This document shows, piece after piece, positions 4,876 to 5,106 of a stretch of 5,106 nt of DNA (its first letter is position 1; every line of letters begins with the position of its first letter). This DNA comes from Halobacteriales archaeon SW_10_68_16. GTDB lineage: Archaea; Halobacteriota; Halobacteria; Halobacteriales; Haloarculaceae. The stretch lies in the NCBI GenBank assembly GCA_003023485.1, contig PXSG01000029.1, forward strand, positions 2,638 to 7,743. Direction: 5' to 3'. The translations under genes were made by a program, and so were the position numbers. The notes beneath the pieces were generated by a model, which had not been told where the DNA came from, did not search any database, and saw nothing but the letters and a program-made list of their open reading frames with translations.

Positions 4876-5106
4876 ATGAATTTCGAGACCTGGGAGCCGG
4901 TCTACGAGGCCATCCTGGCCGATTTCGGCTACGACCGCGAAGCCGACGAGCGTGCGCGGGATGTCCTCTACGACCTGCTCGATGGGAAAGAGACGTACGA
5001 TCCGGCGAATCTCGACCTCGATGGTGCCACTGTCGCAGTCGCTGGCGCCGGTCCCTCGCTGGAGGAGGATCTGTCTCTCGTTCGATCGGCCGACGCGGTG
5101 GTCGCC
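4876..5106 (+). CDS. mptE: 6-hydroxymethyl-7,8-dihydropterin pyrophosphokinase MptE (N-terminal 77 residues, runs off the right edge)
   Basis: The fragment begins MNFETWEPVYEAILADFGYD, an opening I recognise from haloarchaeal MptE/DUF115 proteins. It reaches the start of the nucleotide-binding fold, TVAVAGAGPSLEEDL (52-66), whose G-A-G-P-S-L is the DUF115 signature. MptE transfers diphosphate from ATP to 6-hydroxymethyl-7,8-dihydropterin, the archaeal counterpart of bacterial FolK, and its product is the substrate of DHPS-type enzymes. ATG 4876 is chosen because the conserved sequence begins there. The frame is also open upstream to 4765 with a possible GTG at 4798, but that stretch reads unlike a haloarchaeal protein. 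There is no Shine-Dalgarno and no TATA element at leaderless distance, so it probably depends on the long structured leader. It is divergent from the hydantoinase-deacylase operon. The C-terminal majority of the protein is outside the window. Confidence 0.88.
   Translation, partial: MNFETWEPVYEAILADFGYDREADERARDVLYDLLDGKETYDPANLDLDGATVAVAGAGPSLEEDLSLVRSADAVVA

Overview
The window looks like chromosomal DNA from a haloarchaeon (class Halobacteria). GC is high, coding thirds end mostly in G or C, the predicted proteins are rich in Asp/Glu and poor in Lys, TATA-like elements sit about 26-27 nt upstream of start codons (leaderless transcription), and the gene families are typical of Halobacteria. 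The genus cannot be read from the sequence alone. No mobile element, CRISPR array, rRNA or tRNA was seen.

Layout. Left (1-733, minus strand): a small Cys/His-rich protein of unknown function is followed, through an ATGA overlap, by the N-terminus of a TrmJ-like tRNA 2'-O-methyltransferase that runs off the left edge. A 106-bp divergent promoter region (734-839) separates this pair from a plus-strand gene (840-1985) for a dihydropteroate synthase (DHPS)-family protein with altered substrate loops and an extra C-terminal domain of about 120 residues. Centre-right (2014-4649, minus strand): a two-gene operon reading right to left, with a compact hydantoinase/oxoprolinase-type ASKHA protein first and a class I/II histone-deacetylase-family deacylase second. 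These two are joined by another ATGA overlap with a strong GGAGG ribosome-binding site. The DHPS and deacylase genes converge with only 28 bp between them, and a perfect 6-bp hairpin lies there. Right (4876-5106, plus strand): the start of mptE, the archaeal 6-hydroxymethyl-7,8-dihydropterin pyrophosphokinase, truncated by the window end.

How the genes fit together. MptE makes the pterin diphosphate that DHPS-family enzymes condense with an arylamine, so both outer plus-strand genes belong to pterin/folate-type biosynthesis. The minus-strand operon between them pairs two enzyme families that act on amide (C-N) bonds. Its physiological substrate is not revealed by the sequence.

The most unusual part is the 226-bp divergent spacer 4650-4875. 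It holds an AT-rich bidirectional promoter-like element and then, directly ahead of mptE, a run of sequence with non-coding character. That run can fold into a long 16-bp hairpin plus two smaller hairpins, and it has a competing alternative stem. This is a candidate structured mRNA leader (possible regulatory RNA) for a pterin-pathway gene. There is no gene-free stretch longer than 300 bases.
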